The notes below the pieces were generated by a model. The model was not told where the DNA came from. It saw only the letters and a list, made by a program, of their open reading frames with translations, and did no database searches. A stretch of 64,000 nucleotides of DNA from positions 124,001 through 188,000 of the forward strand of contig NZ_NPML01000018.1 of NCBI RefSeq assembly GCF_002252565.1, written 5' to 3'. Origin of the DNA: Petroclostridium xylanilyticum (lineage in GTDB: Bacteria; Bacillota; Clostridia; SK-Y3). The position numbers were made by a program, and so were the translations under genes. This document shows positions 45,070 through 54,577 of the stretch, piece after piece (position 1 is the stretch's first letter; each line of letters opens with the position of its first letter).

Positions 45070-46095
45070 TTAGTAGCGGGTGAAATAGGTGTATCCGCTT
45101 GAGGACCTGTAATATTTTGCCAGTTTCTGCTGGTTATATGTATCATATACATACCCTTCTATATATTTATTTGAAAATTCATTTTTGATATCATTATAAA
45201 TCTTGGACATCAGTGTTTGTATCTGACTATTTGTGAGTGAATTCCATTTGGATTTGTATTTATTATAATTTATATTAATATAAAAAGTAATATCATCCTC
45301 GTTTCCGTCCAGTTCTATGGAAAGTTCCACATCATCAAAATAATCATAATATTTGTCATCCAGTTCTTCTTCCAGGTCGGATAAATCCGTATTATATCCA
45401 AGCCGTACAGTTCCGTTGGAGGATGTTGAAAAGGATAATAATGTTGAAGAGCCTGAACTGCTTTTAATATAGCCGTCTATATCTGCATCGGGATATTCAT
45501 CTTTAATCACGTCACAGATATCTTGAAGAAATTCTTTTTTATCGCCGGTTGTAAGCCTGCGCCACTCATCTCCGTACTTGCTCATATCTATGTATATTCT
45601 TACGGTAATATCATCTTCATCTCCGCTTAAAGAGATGTTGAACTTGATATCTTCATATTCGGAATAATCATCGTTTAGCTCATCTTCCAAGTCATCAATA
45701 TCTAATCTATAACTGCTTGTTTGTCTGCCTTCAAGCATTTTAACTTTTTGTTCAAGCAGGTATATCTGGTAGTCCTTTGCTTGCAGCTGCTGCTTTAGGT
45801 TGTCCACGGTAGGATCCGGTTTATCGGTAATGGTTATTGTATAACTATTACTGTCCCAGTGCACATCTTTATTAAATATATTGGCTAGCGTACGCAATGG
45901 GACATAGGTCGTACCATTTACGACAAATGGTTGAACATCCATATTTATTTGCTGGTTGTTGCTTATGATTTTTATATCTGCGTACCACGCATCCAGTTTT
46001 TTGATGTTTCCTGCGGCGTGGACGACAGATATTAGTGATAATGTGATAATAAATGCAGTAATTACTGCCAAAAGCTTTTTTTTGGATTTCAACAT
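45070..46095 (-). CDS. Secreted protein with copper-amine-oxidase N-terminal domain
   Basis: 341 residues: a signal peptide (to about residue 28), then a copper amine oxidase N-terminal-like domain (QPFVVNGTTYVPLRTLANIF), a short coiled coil (about 92-118) and two similar C-terminal repeats, each with a (D/E)LS..GDEDDIT or ELDGNEDDIT strand pattern. The N-terminal domain is common in clostridial surface proteins and has no catalytic role by itself. The two repeats are probably a duplicated adhesion or binding domain. It starts at ATG behind AGGAGG. Confidence 0.82.
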   Translation of the reverse strand: MLKSKKKLLAVITAFIITLSLISVVHAAGNIKKLDAWYADIKIISNNQQINMDVQPFVVNGTTYVPLRTLANIFNKDVHWDSNSYTITITDKPDPTVDNLKQQLQAKDYQIYLLEQKVKMLEGRQTSSYRLDIDDLEDELNDDYSEYEDIKFNISLSGDEDDITVRIYIDMSKYGDEWRRLTTGDKKEFLQDICDVIKDEYPDADIDGYIKSSSGSSTLLSFSTSSNGTVRLGYNTDLSDLEEELDDKYYDYFDDVELSIELDGNEDDITFYININYNKYKSKWNSLTNSQIQTLMSKIYNDIKNEFSNKYIEGYVYDTYNQQKLAKYYRSSSGYTYFTRY

Positions 46096-46167
46096 TTTTT
46101 ACCTCCTATGTTTGACTTTTACTTATGTTGATTGTATTTTACCAGGAGATAATTGTCAATATTTAAT

Positions 46168-48819
46168 TCATCCTGCCGGCTGCTGTATCATCTCTACTTC
46201 TATTTCTCTGTTCTTCTCCAGCTCCTGCGATATTTTCTTTATGCATTCTACTATCGGTTCGAAGTTTTCGTAGAATATGATAATAAGGTCGCCGGGCCTT
46301 GCGTCCAGCATGGCTTTTTGGAGGGCTTCTACTTCGTTGTAGATAATCTCCACATTTTCTTTTGAAATGCCGCCTTCCAGTACCGAATTGTACAATATAT
46401 CGGCTGCTTCGCCTTGTTTGCGTCCTCTCAGGTCACTGTCTTCTTTAATGTAAATATAATCAAAATTTTCTCCACACAGCCTGCCTACCAGGCTAATATG
46501 CCTGTCCAGCCTATCCCCCGGCATTCCTATGACTCCCACGAGACGCTGGGCGCCGAGACGCCTTGCCGAATCCAATACAGTCCTGTATCCTGCAATGTTG
46601 TGCCCATAATCGACCAGCACGCTAAAGCTGCCTAGCTCGAACAGGTTAAACCTTCCGGGGTTCACATTGACATCGGCACGGAAAGATTTAAGTCCTTGCA
46701 CAATCTTTTCAACAGGTATCTTTAGCCCGCAAGCTCCGCTTACTGCCGCAAGACTGTTTTCTATATTACATTCCACCTTGCCCTGGTAAGTGGCAGGAAT
46801 ATCTTTTACATTTAGTACCGGTGTTGTTTCATTCCCTTTTGCCATTACAATTATATTATCTTTAATATATACTGCTCTTCCTCCCTGCTTGAGATGTTTG
46901 ACCACTATAGGATTATCATGATTTTTCGAAAAATAGATGATTTCACTTCTTACCCTCGGGATAATTTCCAGTACCATGGCATCATCGGCATTAAGCACCG
47001 CATAGCCGTCTTTTTTTACTGCTTCCACTACCAGAGACTTGACAAAAGCCAGATCTTCAAGGGTATTTATTCCATCTATTCCAAGATGGTCTTCAGTAAT
47101 GTTTGTGATAATTCCTACATCTGCCCGGTCGTATCCCAGTCCTCTTTTTACCATGCCACCCCTGGCTGTTTCCAGCACTGCTGCTTCTACCGACCTGTTG
47201 CCAAGAACCATCCGGGCACTGTGGGGACCGGTATTATCGCCTTTCAGTATACATTTTTCATCTATATAGATACCGCTGGTGGTTGTCATACCTACGGTCA
47301 GCCCGCACGTCCTGAGGATATGGGCGATCATCCTGGTAGTAGTAGTCTTCCCATTTGTCCCTGTTACCGATACAATAGGAATAGAGCAGGGCACTCCTTC
47401 CGGGAATAGCATGTCTACAATCTCTTTTCCTACATTTCTTGCTTTGCCTTCACTGGGATAAACATGCATCCTTATGCCCGGCGCTGCATTAACCTCTACG
47501 ACCGCCCCACCGTTTCTATATAAAGGCACCGATATATCGGGGGATGTTATATCGATTCCGGCTATATCGAGTCCAATAGCCTGTGCAGCTTTTACTGCAA
47601 TTTGTGCATTATAGGGATGTATCTCATCCGTCCTGTCGGTGGCTGTTCCACCAGTACTCAGGTTACCGTTTTCCCTTAACCAGACAACCTGCCCCTTTGA
47701 TGGGATTGATTGATCAGTAAGCCCTTGCTTCTCCAGTACTTGCTGTACGGTATTATCCATTTTCAGCTGTGTAAGGGGTTTTTCGTGTTCTTCTCCTCTT
47801 AAGGGATTAAGGTTTTCCTTTTGAACCAGTTGAGCAATAGTGCTGGTGCCATCACCTACTACACAGGCAGCACGGCGTTCGGCTACTGCACTGACTTTAT
47901 CACCTACTACCAGTACCCTGTAGTCTTTTCCTTCGATAAATTTTTCTACCATTACGGCAGGACTGAATGCAGATGCAGCCTGGAAAGCTTTTCTTACCTG
48001 CTGTTCGCTGCTGAGGTTCAGTGCCACCCCTTTTCCCTGGTTTCCATCATAAGGTTTTACCACAACCGGAAAGCCTATTGCCTCGGCCAGGGTTACTGCC
48101 GAATCTTCGGTATAGGCAATATCTCCGTAAGGTACAGGAATATCCTGCTCGCTTAAGATTTGTTTTGTTAAAAACTTATTGCCGGCTATATCCACCGCAA
48201 TACAGCTGGTGGCATCAGTAATGGTAGACTGTATTCTTCTCTGGTATTTTCCATAGCCAAGTTGAACAAGGCTTTCATTTCCCAATCGTGTAACCGGAAT
48301 CCCTCTTTTTACAGCCTCATCTACAATTGCTTTGGTACTGGGGCCCAGTTCATACTGGGAAGAAATCTTTACTAATTTTTTAATTTCACCATTGATATCC
48401 AATTCTTCGCCCTTAATGAGTGCGTTTATCAATTTTACTGCCAGTTGTGCTGCTTCTACAGCACATTTTTCATTTTTATATTCATATATAATATGATATA
48501 TGTTCGGTTCCTTCCATACTCTTGCTTTCCCATACCTGCTGTCATATCCGGCTGCTGATTGCAGCTCCAGTATAATGTGTTCTGCTACATGGGCAAGATA
48601 GGTACCCTCCTTCAACCTATCTACAAAACCACCTTCATATCCCGGTGAACAGCAGTGCCTTTTAATACCGGGTAAGAGGTGTACAAGTCTATCATTAAAC
48701 CCCTCTATTTCTACAGTGGGAGTATCACAGTAGTCTTCCAGATCTACCGTAAGTTTTACTACAGGTCTGTGGCAGTAAATGTTCCTGCCGCGCAGACACT
48801 GTATGTCGATAATTTTCAT
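46168..48819 (-). CDS. cphA: Cyanophycin synthetase
   Basis: 883 residues, the usual CphA1 length. An N-terminal domain is followed by an ATP-grasp domain (near 215-470; VVKPYDGNQGKGVAL, AGIDITSPD, VVEVNAAPGIRMH) and a Mur-ligase-like domain with P-loop SVTGTNGKTTTTRMIAHIL (near 490) and the DNTGPHSARMVLG stretch. It polymerises aspartate and arginine into cyanophycin, a nitrogen reserve. Its ATG overlaps the stop of cphB (ATGA), so the two are translationally coupled. Confidence 0.95.
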   Translation of the reverse strand: MKIIDIQCLRGRNIYCHRPVVKLTVDLEDYCDTPTVEIEGFNDRLVHLLPGIKRHCCSPGYEGGFVDRLKEGTYLAHVAEHIILELQSAAGYDSRYGKARVWKEPNIYHIIYEYKNEKCAVEAAQLAVKLINALIKGEELDINGEIKKLVKISSQYELGPSTKAIVDEAVKRGIPVTRLGNESLVQLGYGKYQRRIQSTITDATSCIAVDIAGNKFLTKQILSEQDIPVPYGDIAYTEDSAVTLAEAIGFPVVVKPYDGNQGKGVALNLSSEQQVRKAFQAASAFSPAVMVEKFIEGKDYRVLVVGDKVSAVAERRAACVVGDGTSTIAQLVQKENLNPLRGEEHEKPLTQLKMDNTVQQVLEKQGLTDQSIPSKGQVVWLRENGNLSTGGTATDRTDEIHPYNAQIAVKAAQAIGLDIAGIDITSPDISVPLYRNGGAVVEVNAAPGIRMHVYPSEGKARNVGKEIVDMLFPEGVPCSIPIVSVTGTNGKTTTTRMIAHILRTCGLTVGMTTTSGIYIDEKCILKGDNTGPHSARMVLGNRSVEAAVLETARGGMVKRGLGYDRADVGIITNITEDHLGIDGINTLEDLAFVKSLVVEAVKKDGYAVLNADDAMVLEIIPRVRSEIIYFSKNHDNPIVVKHLKQGGRAVYIKDNIIVMAKGNETTPVLNVKDIPATYQGKVECNIENSLAAVSGACGLKIPVEKIVQGLKSFRADVNVNPGRFNLFELGSFSVLVDYGHNIAGYRTVLDSARRLGAQRLVGVIGMPGDRLDRHISLVGRLCGENFDYIYIKEDSDLRGRKQGEAADILYNSVLEGGISKENVEIIYNEVEALQKAMLDARPGDLIIIFYENFEPIVECIKKISQELEKNREIEVEMIQQPAG

Positions 48820-49646
48820 TTATGAAAATCCTCCTTATTTTGCACCTTACTCACTACTCTGCTTCTCATATCAAACTTATATCCCTGTGGAATTACATGT
48901 AAAGTTACATTGGAGAGTGCCAGTAATTCGTCGGGGCTTGATTCTGAAACGTTGGAACTTTTTATGGTCCTGCCATCCAGTATAGTAACTGCATTGGTTC
49001 CTATAACTTCGAAATAGTCTTCGGGATATACTCTAATCGCAGTATCTTCATCTATTCCTATCCCTAACATATAGGGGTTTTGTGCAATACCGCAAAGGAG
49101 CCTCCCTATTCTTCCCCTCTGGTCAAAGTGCTGGTCTATGATTGCTTCCTCCAGTAATCCCAGTCCGGGAGCCATTTTCAATGTACACTTTCTTGCAGCC
49201 TCATTATTACTTCCCTCAACAATCATTGTACTGCTCATTACTGATGCTCCGGCACTGGTCCCTACGATTAATACTCCTTTTCGGTATGCATCATGCAAAG
49301 CCTGATTCACCAAAGTGCCCCCCAGAATACTGCTGATTCTCAACTGGTCACCTCCGGTAAAAAAAATGGTTGTTGCGTTTCTAATAATTTCTGTATTTTG
49401 GGATTGGTCGGCATCATCCCTGGAATCTATATTCAATATTGCAATATCTTTCACACCTAGTCGTGTAAATACTTCCCTATACTGCTGCCCCACTTCCTGC
49501 GGCAGCTGGGTTGCAGTGGTAAGTACTACCAATCGGGCATTTTCTCCTCCTGCAATCTCTACCACTTTTTTCAATATGCTGCATTCATTCTTCTTATCTT
49601 CAGCACCACCTATAATGATAAGGTTTCCCCGTACTTTGTCGCCCAT
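48816..49646 (-). CDS. cphB: Cyanophycinase
   Basis: A 276-residue S51-family serine peptidase. The nucleophile is in VGTSAGASVM, and FFTGGDQLRI and NLIIIGGAEDKK are typical. It cleaves cyanophycin to beta-Asp-Arg dipeptides. The ATG at 49646 (AAGGAG upstream) is preferred over the upstream in-frame start at 49685. It lies upstream of cphA in one operon, so polymer making and breakdown are produced together. Sequence after the catalytic region is complete. Confidence 0.94.
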   Translation of the reverse strand: MGDKVRGNLIIIGGAEDKKNECSILKKVVEIAGGENARLVVLTTATQLPQEVGQQYREVFTRLGVKDIAILNIDSRDDADQSQNTEIIRNATTIFFTGGDQLRISSILGGTLVNQALHDAYRKGVLIVGTSAGASVMSSTMIVEGSNNEAARKCTLKMAPGLGLLEEAIIDQHFDQRGRIGRLLCGIAQNPYMLGIGIDEDTAIRVYPEDYFEVIGTNAVTILDGRTIKSSNVSESSPDELLALSNVTLHVIPQGYKFDMRSRVVSKVQNKEDFHK

Positions 49647-49832
49647 AAGAAACTCCTTATTTTCGTGGGTTGTGTTAGTATGCACTGCTCGATACCCACA
49701 TGCCTATCGTTATGTCATTACGTATTTTTGCCATTTACTATAACATTATTCAAAATTTTACTATAAAGGATATGTTTATTGGTTTCTATATATTTACTAA
49801 TAATGATTTTACATGGCAGATAGAGTTGATAA

Positions 49833-49914
49833 GTTCACAGTTCACGGTTCACTGTTCACTGTAAAAGCTATTAAATCGTTTGCTGCTGTGAACTGTGAAC
49901 AGTGAACCGTGAAC
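49833..49914. repeat. TTCACNG heptad palindrome, copy 3 (gene-free)
   Basis: 29-nt arms at 49833-49861 and 49886-49914, each four heptads long and inverted to each other, flank a 24-nt core (TAAAAGCTATTAAATCGTTTG..). The core is the reverse complement of the one at 30416-30490. It sits in a 387-bp gap with no other feature recognised. Confidence 0.85.
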
Positions 49915-50033
49915 TATATAATAATTCATGAAAATTTAAAGCAATAGAATAGGGTAATTCGTCAAATTACCCTCCAGCTTCTTTTATTATGTTGTTGGTT
50001 TTAATCTCAGTCTTAGACTTAGACATCCTGTAT

Positions 50034-50318
50034 TCAATATATGATTGTCATTACACCTAAAAAAGTTCTGAAGAAAGTTATTGTAATTGCTTGCAGCAAT
50101 AGGCCTATGATAGCAAATACTATACTGAAGGTGATTACTCTTTTCCCTTGAGCTCCTTTGCTTTTTGCAATTAATCCCATTGCTATACCCAATGGTCCAA
50201 AAACAAAAGGTAACAGAAAGATTGAGGTTATTGCAAATATCCATCCCAGCGTAATATATGTCCTACCGTGATTGTGCGTCGTGCGGTCAAAGTTTTGGTC
50301 ATGGCTGATGTGGTCCAC
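50034..50318 (-). CDS. Small two-helix membrane protein (DUF4190-like)
   Basis: 94 residues: a hydrophilic histidine-rich N-terminus, then two transmembrane helices (about 25-50 and 62-85) joined by the short loop AKSKGAQGKR. The GWIFAITSIFLLPFVFGPLG segment and the short basic loop resemble DUF4190-type proteins. The function is unknown. It starts at ATG behind GAGGTGA. It is separated from the chemoreceptor gene upstream by a strong terminator, so it is probably expressed on its own. Confidence 0.7.
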   Translation of the reverse strand: MDHISHDQNFDRTTHNHGRTYITLGWIFAITSIFLLPFVFGPLGIAMGLIAKSKGAQGKRVITFSIVFAIIGLLLQAITITFFRTFLGVMTIIY

Positions 50319-50336
50319 AAAACTTCACCTCGAAAT

Positions 50337-50372
50337 AAAAAATCATTCATAAGTTATTATGAATGATTTTTT
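50337..50372 (-). terminator. Terminator of the H-NOX chemoreceptor gene
   Basis: A perfect 16-bp stem aaaaaatcattcataa / ttatgaatgatttttt with a 4-nt loop, 26 bp past the stop, ending in a T run. Confidence 0.9.
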
Positions 50373-50397
50373 ATTGTTTTATTCAAATATATAAAAT

Positions 50398-52212
50398 TCA
50401 TATTGTATATTTTCTCAACTCGCCTTTAATGTCTTGAGTAAGCTGTTCCATTTGTTGTATATATGCCATGAGCTCCTTTATTTTTTCGGAATATTCTGTC
50501 ACTGTTGCACTCATTTCTTCAGAGGAGGCAGAGTTTTCTTGGGCAATGGCAGCAAGGGAGTTAATGTTTTCAAATACATTGGTAATATGAGTAGTTTCGG
50601 TTGAAAGCTTTTCTACCAGTGCGGCAATCTGTTGTGCAACATGGGCCACCCGTTCGGTGGAGGACATGTTTTCCTGTGAGACCTGCACCAGTGTCCTGTT
50701 GCTTTCTTCCAATTGCTCAAACTGGCTTGAAATTTCTTCCACCACTGAACCGATCTCTCCGGTGAATTTGAGAAGATTATCGTTAATATTTTTCACTGCC
50801 CCTTTTGAACTTTCCGCAAGTTTACGGATTTCTTCGGCTACCACTGCAAAACCTCTTCCCATTTCTCCGGCCCTGGCTGCCTCGATTGCAGCATTTAATG
50901 CAAGGAGATTGGTCTGCTCGGAAATGGAGGCTACAGTGGTTACAATGGTCATAATTTCCTTTGCTTTTTCGGCAAGCTCTTCTGCCCGCCGGTTTACTTT
51001 TGCAAAATTATCTTTTACAGCTACAATCATGCTGGTGACTCTTTCTATGTCAGCATGAGATTTGGTAATGGTTTGGACCGATTTTTCCAGCTGTTCTTTC
51101 TCCTGCATTTCCAGATTTGCAATATTATTGAGGATTGTAACATTACTATTCAACTGATGGACGGCCTTTTCGGTTTCTTCGGCCTGATGTACCGCACCAT
51201 AGGCTACTTCTTGTACCGCAGCCGAAATGCTGTCGGACAGTTCTTTCATTTTTACTGCAATTTCACTGAAGTCTTTGGTAAAGCGGTACATGTCATCGGT
51301 GCCGCCTTTAAGGGCTAGAAAGTCTTTTCTTATGTTTTCCTTAATTTTATTAAACTGTGCCACATATTTTTCAAAATCGTCACCGGTTTTAATATTTGTA
51401 TTGCCTGAAAAATCAAGAGAACTCATGCGTTCTAATTCATCCCGGAAGTCTTTCATGGGATTTAAACAGCCCATGGATACAAACATGGATGCAATAAAGA
51501 TAACTGCTGTATAAATCAAGCCTGTCCCAAGATTTTGCTGTATATTGGGCAAGATGTATGCCAGTGCAAAAAGCAACGAAGTATAGATTGAGATTTTTAT
51601 TGGGACATTTTTTATAAAACCAAGTGAAAAAATTCTGTTGAATAGATGATTTCTGATGACGTCTTCCTGCTTTTCAAATTTGAGTCGGACAATCATAAAG
51701 CTGTCCCCTTCCGGAGTTTGTCCTCTTTCCAACTCAGTCCATTCCAACTTTTCTTTAAACAGTTGCGCACTGCCTTCTAATAAGCCTATAAAGTAGTCAA
51801 AAAATCCTCTTTTGGATACGTACTTTAATTCAATTTCTGTAGGAGACAGTTCTTTTACTAACATTCGCGGAGGACGTGCGCCTTTGATTTTTTTAGTAAT
51901 CTGGGTATGTACGTCATCCATCAGTGTAATAAATCCTTTGAGACTCTTTCTTTCAAAATAGGAGGGAAACCATGTCCTAAATGAAAGAATATTATTGCGT
52001 CCCAATTCTCTTAAAATAACCGATACATCCTTACCTACCTGTTTTGCAACTGAGTCAAAAAATTGCTTTACTTCTCCATCGTCTATATCTTCCAGAGGTG
52101 AAATAACCCTGTCTGTTTGCCAGCCTATCGTACTCATGGCTTTGTTAATATTTTCTTCACCGTAGATATTTTTGAAAGTTTTTATCCATAGTGATACCAC
52201 CGTGCCTTTCAT
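50398..52212 (-). CDS. H-NOX (heme-based O2/NO sensor) methyl-accepting chemotaxis protein
   Basis: 604 residues. Residues 1-185 form an H-NOX domain: proximal heme ligand His102 ([14 protein letters not shown]), heme-propionate motif YVSKR at 131-135, and the distal-pocket residues Trp9, Asn74 and Tyr140, which in the Thermoanaerobacter protein give stable O2 binding. A hydrophobic segment follows (about 205-250), then a HAMP-like linker and a methyl-accepting signalling domain with the hairpin tip [19 protein letters not shown]. It would send O2 or NO signals to the chemotaxis machinery. Flavodiiron, rubredoxin and rubrerythrin genes lie directly upstream. Confidence 0.95.
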   Translation of the reverse strand: MKGTVVSLWIKTFKNIYGEENINKAMSTIGWQTDRVISPLEDIDDGEVKQFFDSVAKQVGKDVSVILRELGRNNILSFRTWFPSYFERKSLKGFITLMDDVHTQITKKIKGARPPRMLVKELSPTEIELKYVSKRGFFDYFIGLLEGSAQLFKEKLEWTELERGQTPEGDSFMIVRLKFEKQEDVIRNHLFNRIFSLGFIKNVPIKISIYTSLLFALAYILPNIQQNLGTGLIYTAVIFIASMFVSMGCLNPMKDFRDELERMSSLDFSGNTNIKTGDDFEKYVAQFNKIKENIRKDFLALKGGTDDMYRFTKDFSEIAVKMKELSDSISAAVQEVAYGAVHQAEETEKAVHQLNSNVTILNNIANLEMQEKEQLEKSVQTITKSHADIERVTSMIVAVKDNFAKVNRRAEELAEKAKEIMTIVTTVASISEQTNLLALNAAIEAARAGEMGRGFAVVAEEIRKLAESSKGAVKNINDNLLKFTGEIGSVVEEISSQFEQLEESNRTLVQVSQENMSSTERVAHVAQQIAALVEKLSTETTHITNVFENINSLAAIAQENSASSEEMSATVTEYSEKIKELMAYIQQMEQLTQDIKGELRKYTI

Positions 52213-52300
52213 GCGCTAACCCCCTTGTCTAATTTAGAATACATTAATTTAGAGTACATTTTACATCATTTGTTTAATTATTACAACAAATTTTATTGAT

Positions 52301-52349
52301 GAAATCACTGAAAAAGTGCCTATTTTTTCAGCAGTTTGCTGCCGTCCCC
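52301..52349. repeat. Intergenic repeat: ACTGAAAAAGTGCC unit plus CCGTCCCC motif
   Basis: GAAATCACTGAAAAAGTGCC (52301-52320) is close to the units at 20995 and 27905; CCGTCCCC (52342-52349) matches the GGGGACGG family seen at 20099, 31385 and 57253. It sits between the chemoreceptor and fprA genes. Confidence 0.6.
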
Positions 52350-52364
52350 ATGTCGCAAAAAAAC

Positions 52365-52385
52365 AGCGGAAGCTATTGCCCCGCT
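52365..52385 (-). terminator. Terminator of fprA
   Basis: A stem AGCGG/CCGCT (minus strand) starting inside the fprA stop codon, with an 11-nt loop, followed after one G by seven Ts. Confidence 0.75.
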
Positions 52386-53589
52386 ATTTTCTGTCAGCTA
52401 ATGCTTTTGCAAACGCTACGCCGTAATCGTATATTTTCTTTAGCTCTTCTTGTGAAGGGACAAAATTGGCTTTTTGTCCTTCACCGAATAAATCCAGTTT
52501 CAGGCTTTTTACTCTTTCTTCCATCATCTTGACGGATTCGCCGCTCCAGCCGTAGGAACCGAATACACCGCAGAGCTTACCTTTGTTGGTAATCGCATCT
52601 ACAACTGATAAGACATCCCAGATAGGTTTTACGGCATCCCTGTTGATGGTAGGTGAACCGAATAACAGCGCATCGGCTTTGTCAATTTTTTCTTTTATTT
52701 CTATTAAATCGTTATATATGATATTGATTACTTCTACTTCAAAGTCCCCTGTTTCTTTAATGGCTTTTTCCAATTCTTCTGCCATCCTTCGAGTGCAGCC
52801 GTAAGCAGAAATGTATGCAATTAAAACCTTCTTCGGACTGTTTTTCTCTAAAATGTCGCTGCTCCACTCCCTGTAGAGCTGCATCGCATTCTCTATCCCT
52901 TCCGTCAGAATCGGGCCATGGCTCGGGCATACAACATCCAGTTTTAGATTTTGTATCTTTTCCAGGCCTTTTAAAACATGTTCCTTAAAAGGACTGAATA
53001 TGACATCGTAGTAGTATTTAAAAGCATCCTTAAAATTCTTACGGTATATAATCTTACCGTCAAACATTCTGGGCTCACAGAAGTGGCATCCTAAAAAGTC
53101 GCATGGGAACAGGGCGCTGTCTTCTTCAACATAGGTGAACATTGAATCGGGCCAGTGAAGAAAAGGAGCGATAATAAACTTTAGTGTCTTCCCCCCGAGG
53201 TCTATGGCATCTCCATCTTTAACCACCTGGAAGTCAAATTCCTGGTTAACAATAGCACCTATATACTTGTTCCCCGCCATAGAGGTAACTACCTTTATTT
53301 TTGGATTTTCTCTTAATAAATATTTTAATGCTCCTGAATGGTCCGGTTCAGTGTGATTAAGTATAATATAATCGATTTCGTTGATATTGATAATACTCTT
53401 AATATTATCTATATACTCATCAAAAAATTGGGTATGTACCGCTTCAATCAGGGCTGCTTTTTCTCCTTTTACCAGATAAGCATTATAGGATGTCCCGTAT
53501 TCGGTCTTCATGATGATGTCGAATATTCTTAAGTTGGGATTTAATACACCTACAGAGTAAATCCCATTTTTTATCTCGAATGCTGGCAT
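52384..53589 (-). CDS. fprA: Flavodiiron protein (A-type flavoprotein, O2/NO reductase)
   Basis: 401 residues: an N-terminal metallo-beta-lactamase-fold di-iron domain with ligand motifs NHTEPDHSG (near 80) and FLHWPDSMFTY (near 148), and a C-terminal flavodoxin domain with FMN loops YISAYGCTRRMAE, FGSPTINRDAV and GSYGWSGE. Such enzymes reduce O2 to water or NO to N2O in anaerobes, taking electrons from rubredoxin. Rubredoxin is encoded 12 bp upstream, so the redox pair is one operon. The ATG at 53589 follows GAAAGGAG. Confidence 0.95.
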   Translation of the reverse strand: MPAFEIKNGIYSVGVLNPNLRIFDIIMKTEYGTSYNAYLVKGEKAALIEAVHTQFFDEYIDNIKSIININEIDYIILNHTEPDHSGALKYLLRENPKIKVVTSMAGNKYIGAIVNQEFDFQVVKDGDAIDLGGKTLKFIIAPFLHWPDSMFTYVEEDSALFPCDFLGCHFCEPRMFDGKIIYRKNFKDAFKYYYDVIFSPFKEHVLKGLEKIQNLKLDVVCPSHGPILTEGIENAMQLYREWSSDILEKNSPKKVLIAYISAYGCTRRMAEELEKAIKETGDFEVEVINIIYNDLIEIKEKIDKADALLFGSPTINRDAVKPIWDVLSVVDAITNKGKLCGVFGSYGWSGESVKMMEERVKSLKLDLFGEGQKANFVPSQEELKKIYDYGVAFAKALADRK

Positions 53590-53601
53590 GTGTGTCTCCT
53601 T

Positions 53602-53760
53602 TCATATTTTTTCAAATGCATCCTTGCCCAGTCCGCACATTGGGCATACCCAATCATCCGGAATGTCCTCAAAGGGTGTTCCCGGTGCTATACCTCCGTC
53701 AGGATCTCCTACTTCCGGGTCATAAACATAACCACAAGCTGTGCATTCATATTTGTCCAT
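53602..53760 (-). CDS. Rubredoxin
   Basis: 52 residues with both CxxC iron-binding knuckles: [16 protein letters not shown] and [14 protein letters not shown]. It has the expected [12 protein letters not shown] stretch between them. It is the electron donor for the flavodiiron protein encoded just downstream and possibly for the rubrerythrin-like protein upstream. The ATG at 53760 has GAGAGGAG before it. Confidence 0.96.
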   Translation of the reverse strand: MDKYECTACGYVYDPEVGDPDGGIAPGTPFEDIPDDWVCPMCGLGKDAFEKI

Positions 53761-53846
53761 GATTATTCTCCTCTCTTAATTGATTGATATTTTAAATATA
53801 CCCTTTATAAGGTTAGTATAACCATTTTTTTGAATTCTGAATATAA

Positions 53847-54341
53847 TTAAGATTGCTTGCTTATTTCTTCAAGTATCCCTTTAAAGTATTTTGCATGTTC
53901 TTTTTCTTCTTCAATCAAAATGGCCAGTACATTTTTAACTTCTTGATATTTGGCTCCTTCGTACATTTGGGTATAGAGTGCTGCGGTTGTTTCTTCGGCT
54001 TGCACCGCATCAGCTACAGCAGTTTTCAAGTCTTTAAAGGCGTCATCAGTTTTGGGCTTTTTACTGAATACCTGATTTTCTACCATTGATTTTAGATATG
54101 CTGCTACATCAGGCTCAAATAAGTATTCATCATTAAAACCATTTTTCTTTTCTAAAAACTCATTGTAAAGTCGGGTAAATTTCTCTTTGTGTGCCATTTC
54201 TTGTCCGGCTGCATGTAATAAAAAGTCTCTTAGTTTGCCGCTGGTATATTTAGCACCACTGGTATAGAAATTCATCCCCTCTTCTTCCATGGATATTGCT
54301 ATCTTTATTATTTCCAAATCATTAAAATTACCATATATCAT
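53847..54341 (-). CDS. Rubrerythrin-like ferritin-domain protein
   Basis: 164 residues of four-helix ferritin fold. Di-iron ligands are in EEEGMNFY near 20 and EMAHKEKF near 55, then AVQAEETTAALY and EEEKEHAKYF in the second half. It lacks the C-terminal rubredoxin domain of classical rubrerythrin, so it belongs to the stand-alone class. Such proteins detoxify peroxide or superoxide in anaerobes. The ATG at 54341 is chosen because GGAGGTG is 9 nt upstream. It is first in the rubrerythrin-rubredoxin-fprA set. Confidence 0.85.
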   Translation of the reverse strand: MIYGNFNDLEIIKIAISMEEEGMNFYTSGAKYTSGKLRDFLLHAAGQEMAHKEKFTRLYNEFLEKKNGFNDEYLFEPDVAAYLKSMVENQVFSKKPKTDDAFKDLKTAVADAVQAEETTAALYTQMYEGAKYQEVKNVLAILIEEEKEHAKYFKGILEEISKQS

Positions 54342-54365
54342 TATAGAGAACACCTCCATTGTTAT

Positions 54366-54430
54366 TAGTTCGGAATTTGGAGCTCTGAGAATTGTCGTGC
54401 TGTAACCTGGCGAACTCGAATTGCCAAACT
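54366..54430. repeat. AGCTCGGAG-type palindrome, decayed copy
   Basis: AGTTCGGAATTTGGAGCTCTGAGAATT on the left and GAACTCGAATTGCCAAAC on the right form a weak inverted repeat related to the copies at 27836 and 60608. Confidence 0.5.
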
Positions 54431-54505
54431 TTGCACTATTAATAATATACCACAGAATTGTTGTTAAAAACAGATTTTTTTACATTTAATTTAAATAAAC
54501 AAAAA

Positions 54506-54574
54506 GATTGAGACTAAGGTTTATCTGCAATTAAAATTAAAATTTAAGTCTTAATCTCAACCTTAATCTCAATC
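54506..54574 (-). terminator. Long-stem hairpin after the GerMN gene
   Basis: GATTGAGACTAAGGTT (54506-54521) pairs with AACCTTAATCTCAATC (54559-54574) except for one mismatch. It lies right after the stop at 54578, followed on the minus strand by TTTTTGTTTATTT. Confidence 0.75.
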
Positions 54575-54577
54575 TCA

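Noticed and set aside
49987..50244. 85-codon minus-strand frame overlapping the small membrane protein
   Set aside because: The overlapping frame 50034-50318 has a better start, a ribosome site and clear transmembrane helices.
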